A stretch of 64,000 nt of DNA from Poecilobothrus nobilitatus (GCA_947095535.1 OX352774.1:76694416-76758415), one strand, 5' to 3'; positions 48,855 to 61,699 are shown, counted from the first letter of the stretch. Program-made: numbers and translations. Notes: generated by a model not told the origin, from the sequence alone.

Positions 48855-48935
48855 TTGAATTATCCCTATTTCCTCACCATACAGGCTAAACAATATACTG
48901 CACAGGCAGTTAAGGCTTTCATTATATCATATAAA
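48855..48935 (+). repeat. Fragment of the 17.2 kb repeat family
   Basis: ACAGGCTAAACAATATACTGCACAGGCAGTTAAGGCTTTCATTATATCATAT matches the CATATAGCCTATATACTGCGTTAGCAGTTAGAGATTTCATTCC unit with gaps. Confidence 0.5.
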
Positions 48936-50639
48936 ATCGAGGTCGTCAGACAAAGGCAATTAAAACATCTTTCATATAGAAAAAACTACATTTTGCATCA
49001 ATGTTTTTTATTAGATCATTTATTGGTAATAAATTATTTTTTAACCAGTCTAACAGATCAACAACCAAATTAATCCAAGTACTAGTATAGAACCATCCCC
49101 AAAGTCCGAGCAAACTGTAGTATCTTTTTAGCGTCGAACAGTATTTTAAATTTGATGTGGAGATCAACTGCTAAATATAAGAATAAACACAGCCCCTTCT
49201 TACATTAATTATATTATATTACAAAATTATTCTGCATGCAAAAACAAAATACGAAATTACTCCTATTACACAATCAAAGTTCAGCGAGTTAAAAATAAAA
49301 ATTATTATTTATTAGACTTCATCTCATCTTCCACAAAATAAATTTCAATCAAAATAGAATAAAAAAAATGATGTGTTTATAAAATTAAATGTCAAAACTA
49401 CGTGATTAGAAAATTCAATTTATTTTTATTATTTTCATTTTAAGATTTTTATTTTATATCAACAATTGTATCATATTGTTAAGAAACACTCTATTGTATA
49501 ATATATACACATACATACATATATATAATACTATATATTTTATATCTTCTTAGAATGAAATTAGATCACAAAATTTTTGCTAAAACACAACTATTTACAG
49601 TGAATATTTTTTTAATTACTCAGTCATTGTTTTATTTGCATACACACATATACATATTATGTATATTGCAAATTCTTAGGAACTTTTATATCTAAAAACT
49701 GATGGACATTTGTTTTTAGTTACCTAAAAGTTCAACAAAAATGATTGCATATCATTTCCCATATCAAATAAACTAATGTACTTACTTTCCTTTTCAACGC
49801 CATAAAATTGACGTATATATATACATACATATTCAAGTGTGATATAAAAATGATTTGTTTTTGCAAGTGTCAATAGAAAATTTAAAGCCAAAACAAATAG
49901 TGTAGGTGCAGTACAATAAAAGCACAAACAAATATTTAATAGATATCAGCAGTGTCAGAATGCTCTCACGAATTCTTTTGAAACAAAATATTTAAGAGAT
50001 CACGAAAACTAACAGATCACAACCAAATTAATGCTTTGGACTCATAACTATCAATCAATTAGTCAAACTGTTTAGAGGGACTATAAAAGTTTTATTTAGC
50101 GGCTGCAGTATAACGGAACGCAACAAAAAATTTTATTTGTTTCAAGCAAATATTTATAGAAAAAGTCGGTAAAGTTAAGATTATTTATTGGTCAGAATTG
50201 GATACACCATATGAATGTACAGCGAAAAAACAAACACACAGACACTTCATATTTTGAATTTCGAAGAAAGTTGTTCGAGGTCATTTAAATATTGAGTTAG
50301 AAGGGATACACTAAATAATTTAAACAAAGTAAGGACGTGATCGTTCTTACAAAAATGGGTGAAATAATATGTAAACGAAAATATATACCTATTTTACAAT
50401 CTATTTTCTTAGAATTTTCATATTTTTAACAATTTTATAATAGTTTTAATTTTTAGACAAACATTTAAACAACATATTACTTCTCCATGATATCTGAAAA
50501 TAAATCTCAATAATTTGTAGTATAGTAAATAATTTTACATTATTAATAATTTGTTTTTACTTTTTTGTAATTTATTATAGAAAATCTAATATTTATTACT
50601 CCAAAAAAACTTTTATTATCATGTTTTCAATACTTTAAT
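48936..50639. other. AT-rich non-coding region
   Basis: No gene. Microsatellite-like TACATACATA tracts near 49505-49530 and 49815-49830. Confidence 0.5.
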
Positions 50640-51250
50640 GTTGTTGTTGTTTGCAAGGGGGCTAAACAACTATCCTTACAGCTATACTTTGCGACCAGCT
50701 AGACTTTGGGACCCCAACTCCATAAGGCGCTTGTTTATCACACAGTCGAACCAGTTTATGGCCCTAAAAAATCGGCCGTTGTTCGCCTGGTTAAATGCTC
50801 TCACTTCGTAGAGACCTTCTAGTATCCCTCTCCCAAGATTCCTCCCCTTTGGGATTGTAGCGTTGAGCAAAGTACGTGTAGTAATATTTCTACTCCCCGC
50901 CCGCAACCTCTAGACGTTCCTGTGTCGGCTCTGCCTATTCTTTCATTGTGTGCCCTTAGCATCAGATGTCCTGTGCTGATTCCTGTATAGAGTCTGTAGA
51001 TCTGTCTGTTTTGTTTCAGGGCTTTCTTTGTCTTTTTTCCGTCCAACTCGCACCAGAACGCCTTCTTATGCAACCAGCTTTCTTTTGCCTTGGATTTGGC
51101 TCATTTCTTAGTAGCTTCTTTCACTAAACGGAGTGAATAATTCCTATTGACTTTATATCCACACTAGATTTAACTAGTACAGATTTGATCAATTTGTCTG
51201 CGTTCTTGTTTCCAGAAAATCCTGTTAATCCAATACTTTAATAGCCTGTA
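50640..51250 (-). mobile_element. 3' end of an RNase-H-bearing LINE (I/jockey-like), minus strand
   Basis: On the minus strand, GNKNADKLIK (end of an RNase H domain) is followed by a linker, then LYTGISTGHLMLRAHNERIG, then a Cys/His-poor remnant EILLHVLCSTLQSQRG and LGEGYL. A terminal frame ends INKRLMELGSQSLAG, followed by a short UTR. This is the C-terminal order of insect LINE polymerases: RNase H, L-x-T-G-H-x-x-L-x-x-H, C-x-x-C / H-x-L-C-x-C-P knuckle. The two frames, 50819-51073 and 50682-50906, overlap through a frameshift; several stops interrupt it. A related copy lies in plus orientation at 53.8-54.5 kb. Confidence 0.78.
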
Positions 51251-51254
51251 AATT

Positions 51255-51655
51255 TTATAACATCTAATTACAGCTAATGACGAAAATATCCTTAAAGCAG
51301 TTGAAAAAAGTACACTGAAGATCTATGAACCAAGTAAATTATGAACATGAACATAATGATAAACTAAATATGAACTAAAGCAAAGGAAGTTCAAGCCAAA
51401 CTTATTTAATTAAGATTGGCAGTCAAAAACAGAGGTAAACTTAAAGTATTCGTAACAATAGCTTTGAAGGCAATAATTGGAGCAAGAACTATATGATAGT
51501 CCAAAGAAATTACAATTGGAAGTTAATATAAAATAACAATAAATTTGGAAACAAATAATCGTATGACTATTACAAGAAATTTAGATATCTGGAGAAGCAT
51601 AACGAAGGAAGCTAAAATTTATCATACACCATATAAGAAAATAAGAAATAACCAT
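51255..51655 (+). mobile_element. Decayed RTE-like LINE tail
   Basis: TANDENILKAVEKSTLKIYEPSK at about 51273 parallels VADENNLRIFEKKILRKLFDA of the 38.1-39.3 kb element. LDIWRSITKEAKIYHTP near 51590 parallels TDMWRDVVKKAKAHIVL at its end. Everything between has lost its frame. Confidence 0.55.
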
Positions 51656-51995
51656 TTTTTGCTATTATTATACCCTACACCTAAAGTATAGAGTATATTA
51701 ACTTTGGTATGATGTTTGTAACCACAAAAAGGAAGCAAGTTAGATATGGACATGTACATATATTCTTAACCAGTGTCATCTACTCAATCAACTTAACAAT
51801 GTCCGTCCGACTGTCTGTCCATTTGCACTATAACTCAAAAACTAATAAAGCTACCTTAATGAAATCTATATAGTAGGTTACTAATTACGAAAAAAAAGTG
51901 GAGATTGCAACTGGGAAAATCCCTCCATGGGTTCGTATTTTAGAAGCTTCCAAACTAGCCAACCAGCACAGCTCCAAAACTAATAAATATAGAAG

Positions 51996-52035
51996 TTTTA
52001 AAATTGTTACAAGGGTGTTTGTAACAATTTTAAAA
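51996..52035. repeat. 15-bp perfect hairpin
   Basis: TTTTAAAATTGTTAC (51996-52010) and its exact reverse complement (52021-52035), separated by 10 bp. Confidence 0.9.
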
Positions 52036-52174
52036 GTAATATTTCCTCCGTGTCTCTGAAATTGGAAATGAATTGTAGTTGCAGTTCGGGTAGCTAAAGC
52101 TTAACAAACATATCTCCGAAACTAATAAAGATAGACTTTTGCAATTTTGTATAAAGATGCTCTATACAAAATGT

Positions 52175-52281
52175 AAAGAGCTCAAATAGTGACTGAAATT
52201 CAGAGACAGGCAAGACGTAAATTTCTTAGAAGAAAATTCAAACAGAAAGGTCTAAATGACACGTGGCAAATCGATTTAGTC
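52175..52281 (+). pseudogene. Polinton/Maverick-like integrase fragment
   Basis: The frame following a TAA reads, in pieces, TEIQRQARRKFLRRKF and KGLNDTWQIDLV. This fits the stretch just upstream of the first catalytic Asp in Polinton-type retroviral-like integrases, where an Arg-rich 'RR.(F/Y)PRR' segment is followed by a 'D-x-x-W-Q-x-D-L-V' core. The final D of IDLV would be that Asp. Only about 35 codons survive; the frame is cut off where the sequence folds back at 52282. It is a remnant, not a gene. The family call comes from motif memory and needs a database search. Confidence 0.55.
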
Positions 52282-52333
52282 GTCATTTAGACCTTTCTGT
52301 TTGAATTTTCTTCTAAGAAATTTACGTCTTGCC
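52209..52333. repeat. 52-bp perfect inverted repeat around a 21-bp spacer
   Basis: Arm 52209-52260 (starting GGCAAGACGTAAATTTCTTA) is exactly the reverse complement of 52282-52333. The spacer is 52261-52281. Arms end abruptly on both sides. Part of the integrase fragment is therefore present twice in opposite directions. Confidence 0.95.
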
Positions 52334-52439
52334 AAGCTAGTAAAACCGTTTATGTTTTTAGTTTATATTAAATACCTGTCTAAAATAATTTATTGATTTT
52401 TAATTTAATTTTAATTTTTCAGGTGTAGGGTATTAATAA

Positions 52440-53819
52440 GTCACTGGTCTGTTACAAATTTTATTCATTATGAATATCTTCATTAAATATAATTATGAAC
52501 AAAATTATTGTTTTAATACACATTATAGCAACAGACATTTTTTTTTTATTGTTCTTTAATTGTTCCAAAAATACTTATATAGGAACATATATGTACATAT
52601 ATGTATATATATCTTGATATGAAAACGCTACATTAAGCATTTGATCATTTAGAATTCCAAAAATTATTTAAAACTATACATGTAGTAGGTACCAATTGTG
52701 AAAAAGATAAGATAATCATGATTAAAAATTAATTTATTTTCAATGTAAATGAACCTTAAGTAGAGCAAAACACTTGCAATAATATGCTCAGTTACCGTAA
52801 TCATATCGTTATTTGTTTTTTATTCTTTTTTTTTTTTAATATTTTATTAAATGAACACTATACAATCTGCTCATAAATATATAAAAAAAACGCTGAATAT
52901 CTTTATCTTTTTTATAGTTTTCTAATGATTAAAAAATAAAAAAAAAAATTCTTAGAATTATTTTTAAATTCATAATAATACATATAATACATTTAATATA
53001 AAATATCAACAAAAAAATTGTTAACCTTGATCGTGAGATTTGAAAAAAAAATATTTTCTATTTTTTTTCTGTTTATTTTAAAAATTTTAATAAAAGTTTT
53101 TGTGATAATTAAACGGTAAAAATTATTGGCGCCAATTATTATGCATGTACAGTATGATCCTGAATTATATATTTAATTTTGAAGGGATTATAATATTTAT
53201 ACATACATATGTATTATGTATTTATGTATGTATATATTTTTTTTTTTGAAAAATTTATTGTATTTTATGTTAAATTTTATTTTCATAACTGCTTCTTTAT
53301 ATGCATATGTATGTATGTATGTAGATAAGTAGTAAATATTATAGCAAAAAAAATTTTTCACTTAAGTATTAATATATACAAAATATCTTACATTTAAACG
53401 ATTTTTTTACTTAATCGACAGATTCACTTATCCGACAGATTTTGACATAAAAAATTAGAAAAATCAAGGGAATCGAAAGCAGATGTCATTTATTCATTTT
53501 CATTTATAAGTTTTTCATTTATCGCTTTTTCGACTGTATGTCTCATAAAATAGTTACAGCCTTTTAGTCTTAACACTTTATTGGAACTGACTTTGAATAG
53601 TTCACTTTGTAGAGTTCTACTGGTTACACTTAGTTCGTCCATGAAGTGTAAATTTATAAGAAGGTTAATCTAGCGCTATATATACACTTCTTTTTAGCTA
53701 CTTTTTTTTTACTATTCTTTTTTTTTTCATCAAACTCCTTCGGTCATAAAGAAATTCTGTCTCTGATAACTAACTTGCTAAATCTGCATAACAATTAAAT
53801 TTGGAACAAATAAATGAGA
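52440..53819. other. AT-rich non-coding region
   Basis: No gene. TATGTATGTATG microsatellite near 53205-53320. Two near-identical strings, TTAATCGACAGATTCAC and TTATCCGACAGATTTTG, lie side by side at about 53412-53445. Confidence 0.5.
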
Positions 53820-54530
53820 TCAAATACCAGGAGAACTAAGACTATAGATAGCAAGTATGGAATGGCGATCAAGCACCTCGGGAACTATACAATGACCAAT
53901 CCGGTTTAGGGATTATTTTCGAAGAGTCGTTTCTTAGAATTACGAACATACGACCGTGAACCAATTTTTGAAGATGCGACTGTGTGCCAATATAAGGCGA
54001 TCATAGTAGAACACGCAGTGAAAGAACTCTACCGAAGAAAATCCTTGAGAAACTAATTAACATTTGTAGAGACTACAAATTCATTATAAGAATAATGAGT
54101 GAAAGTATGCACTAATCGACATCCATCATTACATGCTAGAAAACTTTAAATGAGTTTTAAATGAAAGCTTTCAAACTGCAATGTATTATTCAGTATCCGC
54201 TCCGGTTTCTCAGAAAACGAGAGCGCGAACAAATTGGCCAAATCTAAAATCAGAGTGTGGATATAAAGTCAATAGGACTAACTCACTCTATAGTGAAAGA
54301 AGCTACTAACGTCTGGGCCAAATCTAATGACAAAGAAAGCTAACTCCTCCTTACATGAGAAGATGTTTTGGGGCAAGACTTCTTATTCTGATCTGATCCC
54401 AGACTCCTTACATACGAAGACGTTCTGGGCAAGCCGGACGGGACAAAGGCGAAGAAAGTTTTGAAACTAAAAAGAGTAAACAGAGATTATCTTTCCGAAG
54501 TAAGGGCGCTTGACCTTCGTTTTTAGTACA
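53820..54530 (+). mobile_element. RNase H region of the same LINE family as 50.6 kb, plus strand
   Basis: GTGTGGATATAAAGTCAATAGG and TAGTGAAAGAAGCTACTAA (54256-54309) are also found on the minus strand at about 51122-51170. Upstream, IDSKYGMAIKHLGNYT and a GLGIIFEESFLRITNIRP-like piece recall the start of the RNase H fold; NESANKLAKSKI recalls its GN-x-x-AD-x-LA end. Stops and shifts are frequent. Confidence 0.65.
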
Positions 54531-55691
54531 ATTAACCGTTAAATTGAACGAACTTGAATATGAGCAAACAAAAAAATATAAATAATGATTTATTTGAAAA
54601 TGTTTAAATTACAGCACTTTGATTTAACATATATGTAACTTTAGCTAATATTTCACAAAAGATCCTATTAAAATCACAGTACAATAATTTTCAAACAAAA
54701 CTATTTAAAGTGTGTGTATTTGTTTGTGGGTCTTTTTCATGACTCCTAAAAAATAATGAATTCAAAATTTTTTGATTTTACATGCTTAAAAAAATTAAAA
54801 TAAAAGTTAATTATCATTCATAGCCAATGTCATCATATGAAATACAATCTTTAAAATAAAAGAAAATTTTTTGGTTTTTATATATATATTTAATTTCATT
54901 TTATTTTTGTCCTTTTTTATTATGTTTTTGTTTTTTTTTTTTTGTGTCGTATTTCAGAATAAAACTATTTATTCACCTTCATTTTATATTTAGGATAAAA
55001 CAAAATAACAAAATAGCTATTACCAAAAACACCAACAACAAAAACAAAAAAAAAAAAAATGAATTCGCAAAATCGCAAAAACATGTGTATAAATTAACAA
55101 AAAAATAACGAAAACAAATAGCAAAAATAAAAAACAGAAAAAAAATATGCCGGTAATCATAAAAAATGTATTTGAAAGAAGGAGACGAAATTTTCTTTTC
55201 TCTTTTTGTTTCCATTTGTTTTGTTGTCCTAAAAAATTTCCATTTAATACAAAATGAAATGCCAAATTTGCTGTTGTTTTTCTTTTTTTTTTTGTTTTTT
55301 TGTTTTTTAATAATAGACCACGTAGAAAGGAGCCTATTTAGCTTATAATTATTTTTATTCTATAATAGTACTGTGGCTATTTGTTTATGAAAACACTTAG
55401 AATATAGGGTGCCTAATAAATAAAATTTATTGGTATTATTCGTCAAAAATATACTTTTAACTTTGGCAATATAATATGTATATCTAATCTAGACAATCGA
55501 TTAGTGATGAATTTTGAAGATATTTCTAAGGTCAAAATAATATGTGTTACCAGATTTAATTTAATTTTAGAATAATTTATAGATAGAAGCAAATACAATC
55601 TAAATAAAGTAAATATATACATACATAATTTTAACACCAACTTTAGATTCTTAAGAAGAAGAAATATAGAGACATCCTTAAAAAAAAATTT
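54531..55691. other. AT-rich non-coding region
   Basis: No gene. Open frames on both strands between 54979 and 55348 are low-complexity Phe/Lys-rich. Confidence 0.5.
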
Positions 55692-55887
55692 TTTTTTTTA
55701 AAGCATTTCTCTGCCACATAAATGTGGACAGGAAATTACATAGCCTTTCCTGTTCAGGCGTGGCTGTAAATGTCGTAAAGGGGAATAACTCTTACGACAT
55801 GTCTGGGATCCGAACCCATACTTCCTCGGTGTTTACAGCATATTTTATACGCTCTTACACACTAACCCACTAGACCATCGAGACCCC
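55692..55887 (-). mobile_element. tRNA-derived SINE, near-complete copy
   Basis: On the minus strand: GGGGTCTCGATGGTCTAGTGGG (box A region with changes) at 55887 downward, box B GGTTCGGATCC (one change) near 55810, the body with AAGAGTTATTCCCCTTTACGAC, and the family end GTCCACATTTATGTGGC. An A-rich tail corresponds to the T run at 55690. Same family as 3132-3316. Confidence 0.88.
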
Positions 55888-58429
55888 AAAAATTTTACAT
55901 ATTAAAATCTTACTTCAAATCTGTGACACGTAGTTTTTATAGCTTATAGCTTATTCTTTAAAATTATTTTATAAATGATGTTCTATGATTTTTTCCGCTT
56001 CAAATTGCACAACGGAATAAACTGCTGGAACAACGCAACATACAGGAATAATATAAATCAATTACTGACATTACAAAAATGTGTATAGTTAAAAAAAAAT
56101 TGTAACAAAAGAACAGATTAAGTCACTAAAAATTCAACCCGTTCGTTAATAAATTTTATTTATTCTTTTTTTTTTATTGTTCACTATCCAAATTTTACAA
56201 AAAAAGAAAATGGGAAGAAAAATTAGAAGAAAATAGGGTTAATAAAGGACAGTTGAAAGGTATATTGGAAGCGAACCTGTACAGATTCATTTTGAAAAGT
56301 TGCAAATTATATAATTAACCATATTTATCATATCTATCCTCATTTTAGTGATTCTCACAATAAATTAGTTTCCATAACCAATTTTGAGCCATTTAGAAAT
56401 TTTAACGGTCTAGAAATGAGCCCTTGAAGCCTCTCTAGTATTTCAATGTATTTGTTTAAAGGGGGGGCATTATTTAGATAAACAGAACAAATGTTGTTAT
56501 CTAAAAGATATCTATAAAAGCCAAATAATGCTCCAATAAAAAATATTAAGTTTTAAAAGTATTTTTTATTTGAAGAGGTTATTTGTACACAGTAGAACTT
56601 CTAGGAGGGATAATTTACCAATAAAACAAAGCTTCTTGGTTAATGTTTCAATATTTTGTACTATTATTTACGTAAATTTTTATAATATTACATATGTATG
56701 TAAATTATTTAACAATAACTTGATTTCTAATTCAATTTCTCCGCAATTTCATAGCGGAGTTTCTGTCTTACAATTGCAAGTCAAAAATCCCATCGAACTT
56801 TAGTGTCACAAAGATAAATCACAAGTCCAAATAAGACTTTTGGGCTCCTTATAACTCTTTAATTGTTTATTTTAGTAATATTGATTAACTTTGGCTATAC
56901 CAGATTTCTTTACAGTTAAACAACCTATATAAAAAATGATTATTCATATAGATTAGATTTAGAATATATAATATAAAGTATATACATATGTATAGTTGAA
57001 ACAAAATAAAAATCATACAGTCACACTACACATACATAATAAAAATGTACTACAAATTATTGACCTCGAAATTTATTGTGGTTTTGTATTTACTTTGAAC
57101 TTGACACATGCGAATGAACAAATTTTTGTTTGTTTTGTTTGTTGGTTTTTTATTTCAAATAAAAATTAGCAACAAATAGAAATAGTTTTTTTTTTTTTTA
57201 TATTATATACTAGGTACTCAAATATTAAATAATGTTTTATTATGTTCTCATGTTGTCATTGTAAGTATTCAATATTCGATTAAATTCTATTTATAGTACA
57301 TGTTTGTTTGTATGTATTTAAGTGCGTATGAAATATTTTTAATTTTTCTGTTATCAAAAAACGTGCCCAAATTAAAAGTGTAATTAAAATGTACATAATA
57401 TATACCTATATCTATGTACATATACTTAGAAAAAAAAAAAATGTTAACACTTAACAAATTTAAATTGAGTACATATTGTATATTTCAACTAAATTTTAAC
57501 ACGTTTACTTTACACCACTTCTTCCGTCCAAATTGACAGCAGCTGCGGTTGATGAAAGAAAACAGCCAGATATTAAAACTATAATTAATTATTTTTATTT
57601 TTTTAATGTTACATTTCCAATAATAAAATATAAAAAATAACTTAGCAATTTCCTAAAAATTAAAATGTTTTCTTTTTTATTTTTATTTAAATTGAAAATT
57701 GAAAAAAAACTTCAGTGAAAATTTTGGGACATATCCCCCATGTTTTAAGACAGTTTTTTCAATAGAAATATTAAAATAAATTTTTTATTTGTTTTATTAT
57801 TTCTATTGAATTATTTTTATATCTAGTTATATGATATTTGTCTTTTTTTTGTGAGTTTGTCGCTAGAAATTTAATTATCCTTTTATTCAATTAGCCCAAA
57901 AAGATTTTAACTTTTTGATGACTTTTGAAATCTTTACTAGATTAATTTTTATTTTTTAATCTTTGAAAGAGTCTGTCCGCATGTTCTTCGACAAAAGCAA
58001 AAAAAAAAGCAATTCATTCCAATAACTCAATGAACCTCTAGCCTTCATCCTTCTCCTAGATATCGATCATTAAAAAAATGATTCTTTATGTCAGGTTAAT
58101 TTTATAGAAATGCTAGCTAAGTCTTCCACTGCCAATTGAAAAATCATTAAAATGTTTGTTTGTCTATGACCAAGGATTCTATTCCAAATATTATTACTTT
58201 TCTATTATACAAATTTTGCTTTTTTCTTGTTCAATCCTCAATCATATTGTTTTCAGAGATAATTTGGAAACTAGTAATCATACCTAGGTAAGTAAGTCCG
58301 CTTGAAGAATCCTTAACGGTCTAAATTAAGTCAAATATATAGTTACAAATTTTAAGGTATTTATCAAATATCAGTCATCAATTACAAATCAATAGAAAAA
58401 CTTCATTATTAAAAAGATATTTTTATTTT
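55888..58429. other. AT-rich non-coding region
   Basis: No gene. A GGGGGGGCATTATTTAGATA string at 56461 is repeated inverted (CCAAATAATGC) at 56521, a weak hairpin. Microsatellite TACATATGTATA near 56982. Confidence 0.5.
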
Positions 58430-58560
58430 GCTTCTTTCCACTCCAATAACAGGGCATATGACATTCACTAAATCAATGATTATTCATATTTGACTATAAG
58501 GTTCAGTTTCTGGAATCAATAGTTTAACTAAAGCGGGTAATTAACGGCTGACTATGTAGA
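58430..58560 (+). repeat. Dispersed repeat pair with 21.76 kb
   Basis: TTTCCACTCCAATAACAGGGCATATGA, TGATTATTCATATTTGACTA and GGTTCAGTTT match 21755-21870 in order. Confidence 0.6.
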
Positions 58561-59699
58561 TTAAGAATAGATAAATAAATATAAATAAAAGATAAAGATA
58601 AATAAATATAAATAGATAAATAATTAATTTAATTTACTACTACTACTAAAATAGAAGAGAAACGAACAAAATGATGTTTTGTAATCTTTAACAATCAGAT
58701 ATAGTAGAAAATGCCTCACAATTTAATTACCTCTACATCATCAACTCTGCAAGTGGAAATACAACTGATATTAAAAAAATTAAATAAAATTAGTTTCGAA
58801 AAAAATTGCTGCAGGCAACAAAATACAAATATTCAAGAGTTCGAACCCACAAGTAAAACAAAATTATTTGCGCAAAACGTTTGATTTTTAGTTGTCAAAA
58901 AGGACCTTCCAAATTAAAGCAAATATATTTAATTTTTTAAAAAAATGTATTTAAAAATAATAATAAAAACTTAATAAAGAAATCATAAATGATTATATAT
59001 ATGATATTTTAAAAAAAAAAATATTTTTAAATTTAATTTTAAATTATAAGGTAACAAATATTTCAAATATTCATATACATATGTCTATTCTTACCAACAA
59101 TATTAACATTACATCATAATAATTCATTTTGTTAAACTGTAGGATCCAATTTAAAAGTGTTTTTATTTGATTTAAATAGAACACGCGCCTAAAAAAGAGG
59201 AAATGCCATTTAATTCAATTTTTAATACATTCATTACTCATATACATTTATATTAAAAATTCTAAAAACATCACATTGTTGTAATTTTAAATAATATAAA
59301 AAGTTAAAAAAAAAAAAAAAACACCACCACAAACATCAATATCCAAACGTCAATGGACACAAAAATAGTTCACAAATAATTTCAGTTCATTGAAACAGTA
59401 ACAAAAAATAACAAAAAAATCCCTATTAATTTTATTGCTTTGATGACGTTTTCTTGGAATTTAAATTATTTGTTAAACATTTTCATATTACCTTAATATT
59501 GCCTTTATTAGCCTTAATATAGCCTTATGAGCTAATACTTCACATATTCAATTCTGTGTTTTCAAACAAATGTTGATAATTGAAATATATTTACATAGAA
59601 TAAAATAACGGTAATATAGTTTCAATAATCAAACAGATATGCTTTCCGAACAAAACACTTAAGAAAAGTTACGCTAATTCAGCCAAAATTATTATCAGA
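58561..59699. other. AT-rich non-coding region
   Basis: AAATA/GATAAA simple repeats at about 58565-58625. No gene. Confidence 0.5.
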
Positions 59700-60150
59700 A
59701 TCTAAGTTTAACTTTCTCGGCTGAATAGCTTTTATATTTTATTGTTAGCTCAATTTCTGGTTTTATTGTGTTAATAAAAATCGTACTTTACACCTGATTA
59801 GCGACCCTATGCTTCAGGAAATCTTCATTCCTTTTAATTCACATCATAGTGTTGGAGCTTTCTCTTTCTTTTATAGATACCTTGTAGGTAATGAAACTTG
59901 TTCAATTGAATTGAAATCAATAATGCCTCCGCTTAAACAAATCCAACTCAATACTAGGGAGACCGCAAGTGTTCATTTATATAACGTAAAAAAATCTTCA
60001 ATTCAATATGGTCCGCTCCGATAAAAATGCTTCATTATACAATTTGCAAGTTTTCAAAAAGAACCTGTTCAGAGGTACGTCTTCAATTTGTCTACTAACT
60101 TTCCTTTATCTTCCTATTTCCTTTCATCACCTCTCTCTCTCTTACTCAAA
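59700..60150 (+). mobile_element. Jockey-like LINE 3' coding fragment
   Basis: The open frame at 59809-60024 reads VGAFSFFYRYLVGNETCSIEL, then SIMPPLKQIQLNTRE. This is the pattern near the C-terminus of jockey-like polymerases (SLFYRYxxGxCSxEL, I-P-P, TR). It is interrupted after 60024. The CTTTCCTTTATCTTCCTATTTCC stretch that follows resembles the region before the UTR in the 44.6 kb copy. Confidence 0.65.
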
Positions 60151-61699
60151 CCTATAATAAATAATTTTATATAAAGAAATCGTTTCCTAGAGTTTAGGTA
60201 GCATGTAAAAAAAAAAAAAAAAAAACTGTACAAATAATTTTGAAATCGCCAAACTAAACAACGTAATTAGATCCATACTTAATTAAAGTACTACCTGGTT
60301 AATTGTGTCAACAACAAAACAGTTATTCTAAATAACTTTAATAAAAAAAACAATGATAAATTTTTTTTACATAAATGTACATACATACTGACATATACTT
60401 AATATGAAAATGTATTGGGTGATATATTCAACATGGCGAAAATTACAGTAATTCATGTAATGTACATACATAATACATATACGAGTACTTATAATATTTA
60501 CATAATATAAATGTATATATACAATTCAACAGTATATAATAAAATAGTCAAATGAAGCGCCATTTCTTTTATTTTTATTATTAAATTTATAATATAGGAA
60601 ATATAATGAAAAAATAAAAAAAATAAAAAAACGAAAAACGAACAAAATAATACACATGGCAACACTAAAATAAAAGTTGTTGACTTTTTAAAAAATTTTT
60701 CTAGAATTTTTAGTTTCATAATTTGTATTTTGGTTTTTTTTTTTTTTTTTTATATATACATACTATGTATGTATGTACTATTTTAGAGGATATACATTTT
60801 ATATATTCTATTTATGATATAATATATATATGCATATATCTGTACATAACATTATTATATATGTATGTATTTTATTTTGTTAGATATTTAGTTATAAATA
60901 GGAATTTTTTTTTTTTTATTTCTCTATTTTCATGGTTATGGCTATTTAAATTTATTTGAACCTCTTTCAAGGACATTAAGGCTATAATAAATCATGCTAT
61001 TTAATATATTTAATATTTACATTGATTACTTTTTTGTATGTATGTAAAATATAAATAAATTTTTGTATTTCTATTAAATATTTACTATATATTATATACA
61101 TTTACATATAGATACATATTAATTAATAGATAAATTGAATTGTTGGTAATAAAAAGTATATTTAACTGTATTATATACATATAAGTACATACTTGTAAAT
61201 AGATATACATATATGTATGTATATAAAATATTATATGAAATGGGAAGTAATAAACTAAATTGATTTAAATAATACTGAAAAATAATGGTCTCAAAAAAAA
61301 AAAAAAAACAATTTAATAAATAAATGGATACATAATATAATATTTGTATGTACATACATATAGGTATATAAAGAGAATTTTTTTTTTTAATTTATTAAAT
61401 ATTCAATTTAATAAAATTTTATAAAAAGTCAGAACTAATCAAATTAAATAATTAATAAATCTCTTCCTTTTATTTAATTTATAATCAAGTAAAATGTACG
61501 CCCTGAAACAAATATGTATAGGTTTAGATAAACACAAAATAAGAGGAGTACTAAAATCCGAAAAGAAAATCTGTAAAAGTAAACTATAAAGTGGAAAATT
61601 TAGATTCATACAATCTAAGCAGCTTCTGGGAAACTATAAATGGAAAAGATATTAATCTTTTCTTTTAAGAAATCATAGGATTTAATAAAAAATAACTGA
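60151..61699. other. AT-rich non-coding region
   Basis: Dense TATG/TACA simple repeats (about 60750-60870 and 61150-61220) and poly-A/T. Open frames are low complexity. No gene. Confidence 0.5.

Larger units (their letters stand above)
51665..52439. mobile_element. Inverted-repeat element carrying a Polinton-like integrase fragment
   Basis: The ends are inverted repeats: TTATTATACCCTACACCT (51665-51682) and AGGTGTAGGGTATTAATAA (52421-52439), matching fully apart from one extra T. Inside are GTCCGTCCGACTGTCTGTCC (about 51801-51820), two short hairpins, an integrase fragment and a 52-bp perfect fold-back (see separate entries). There is no long open frame. Whether the terminal repeats and the integrase piece belong to one element or the second was captured by the first is not settled. 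No clean target-site duplication could be fixed. Confidence 0.7.
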
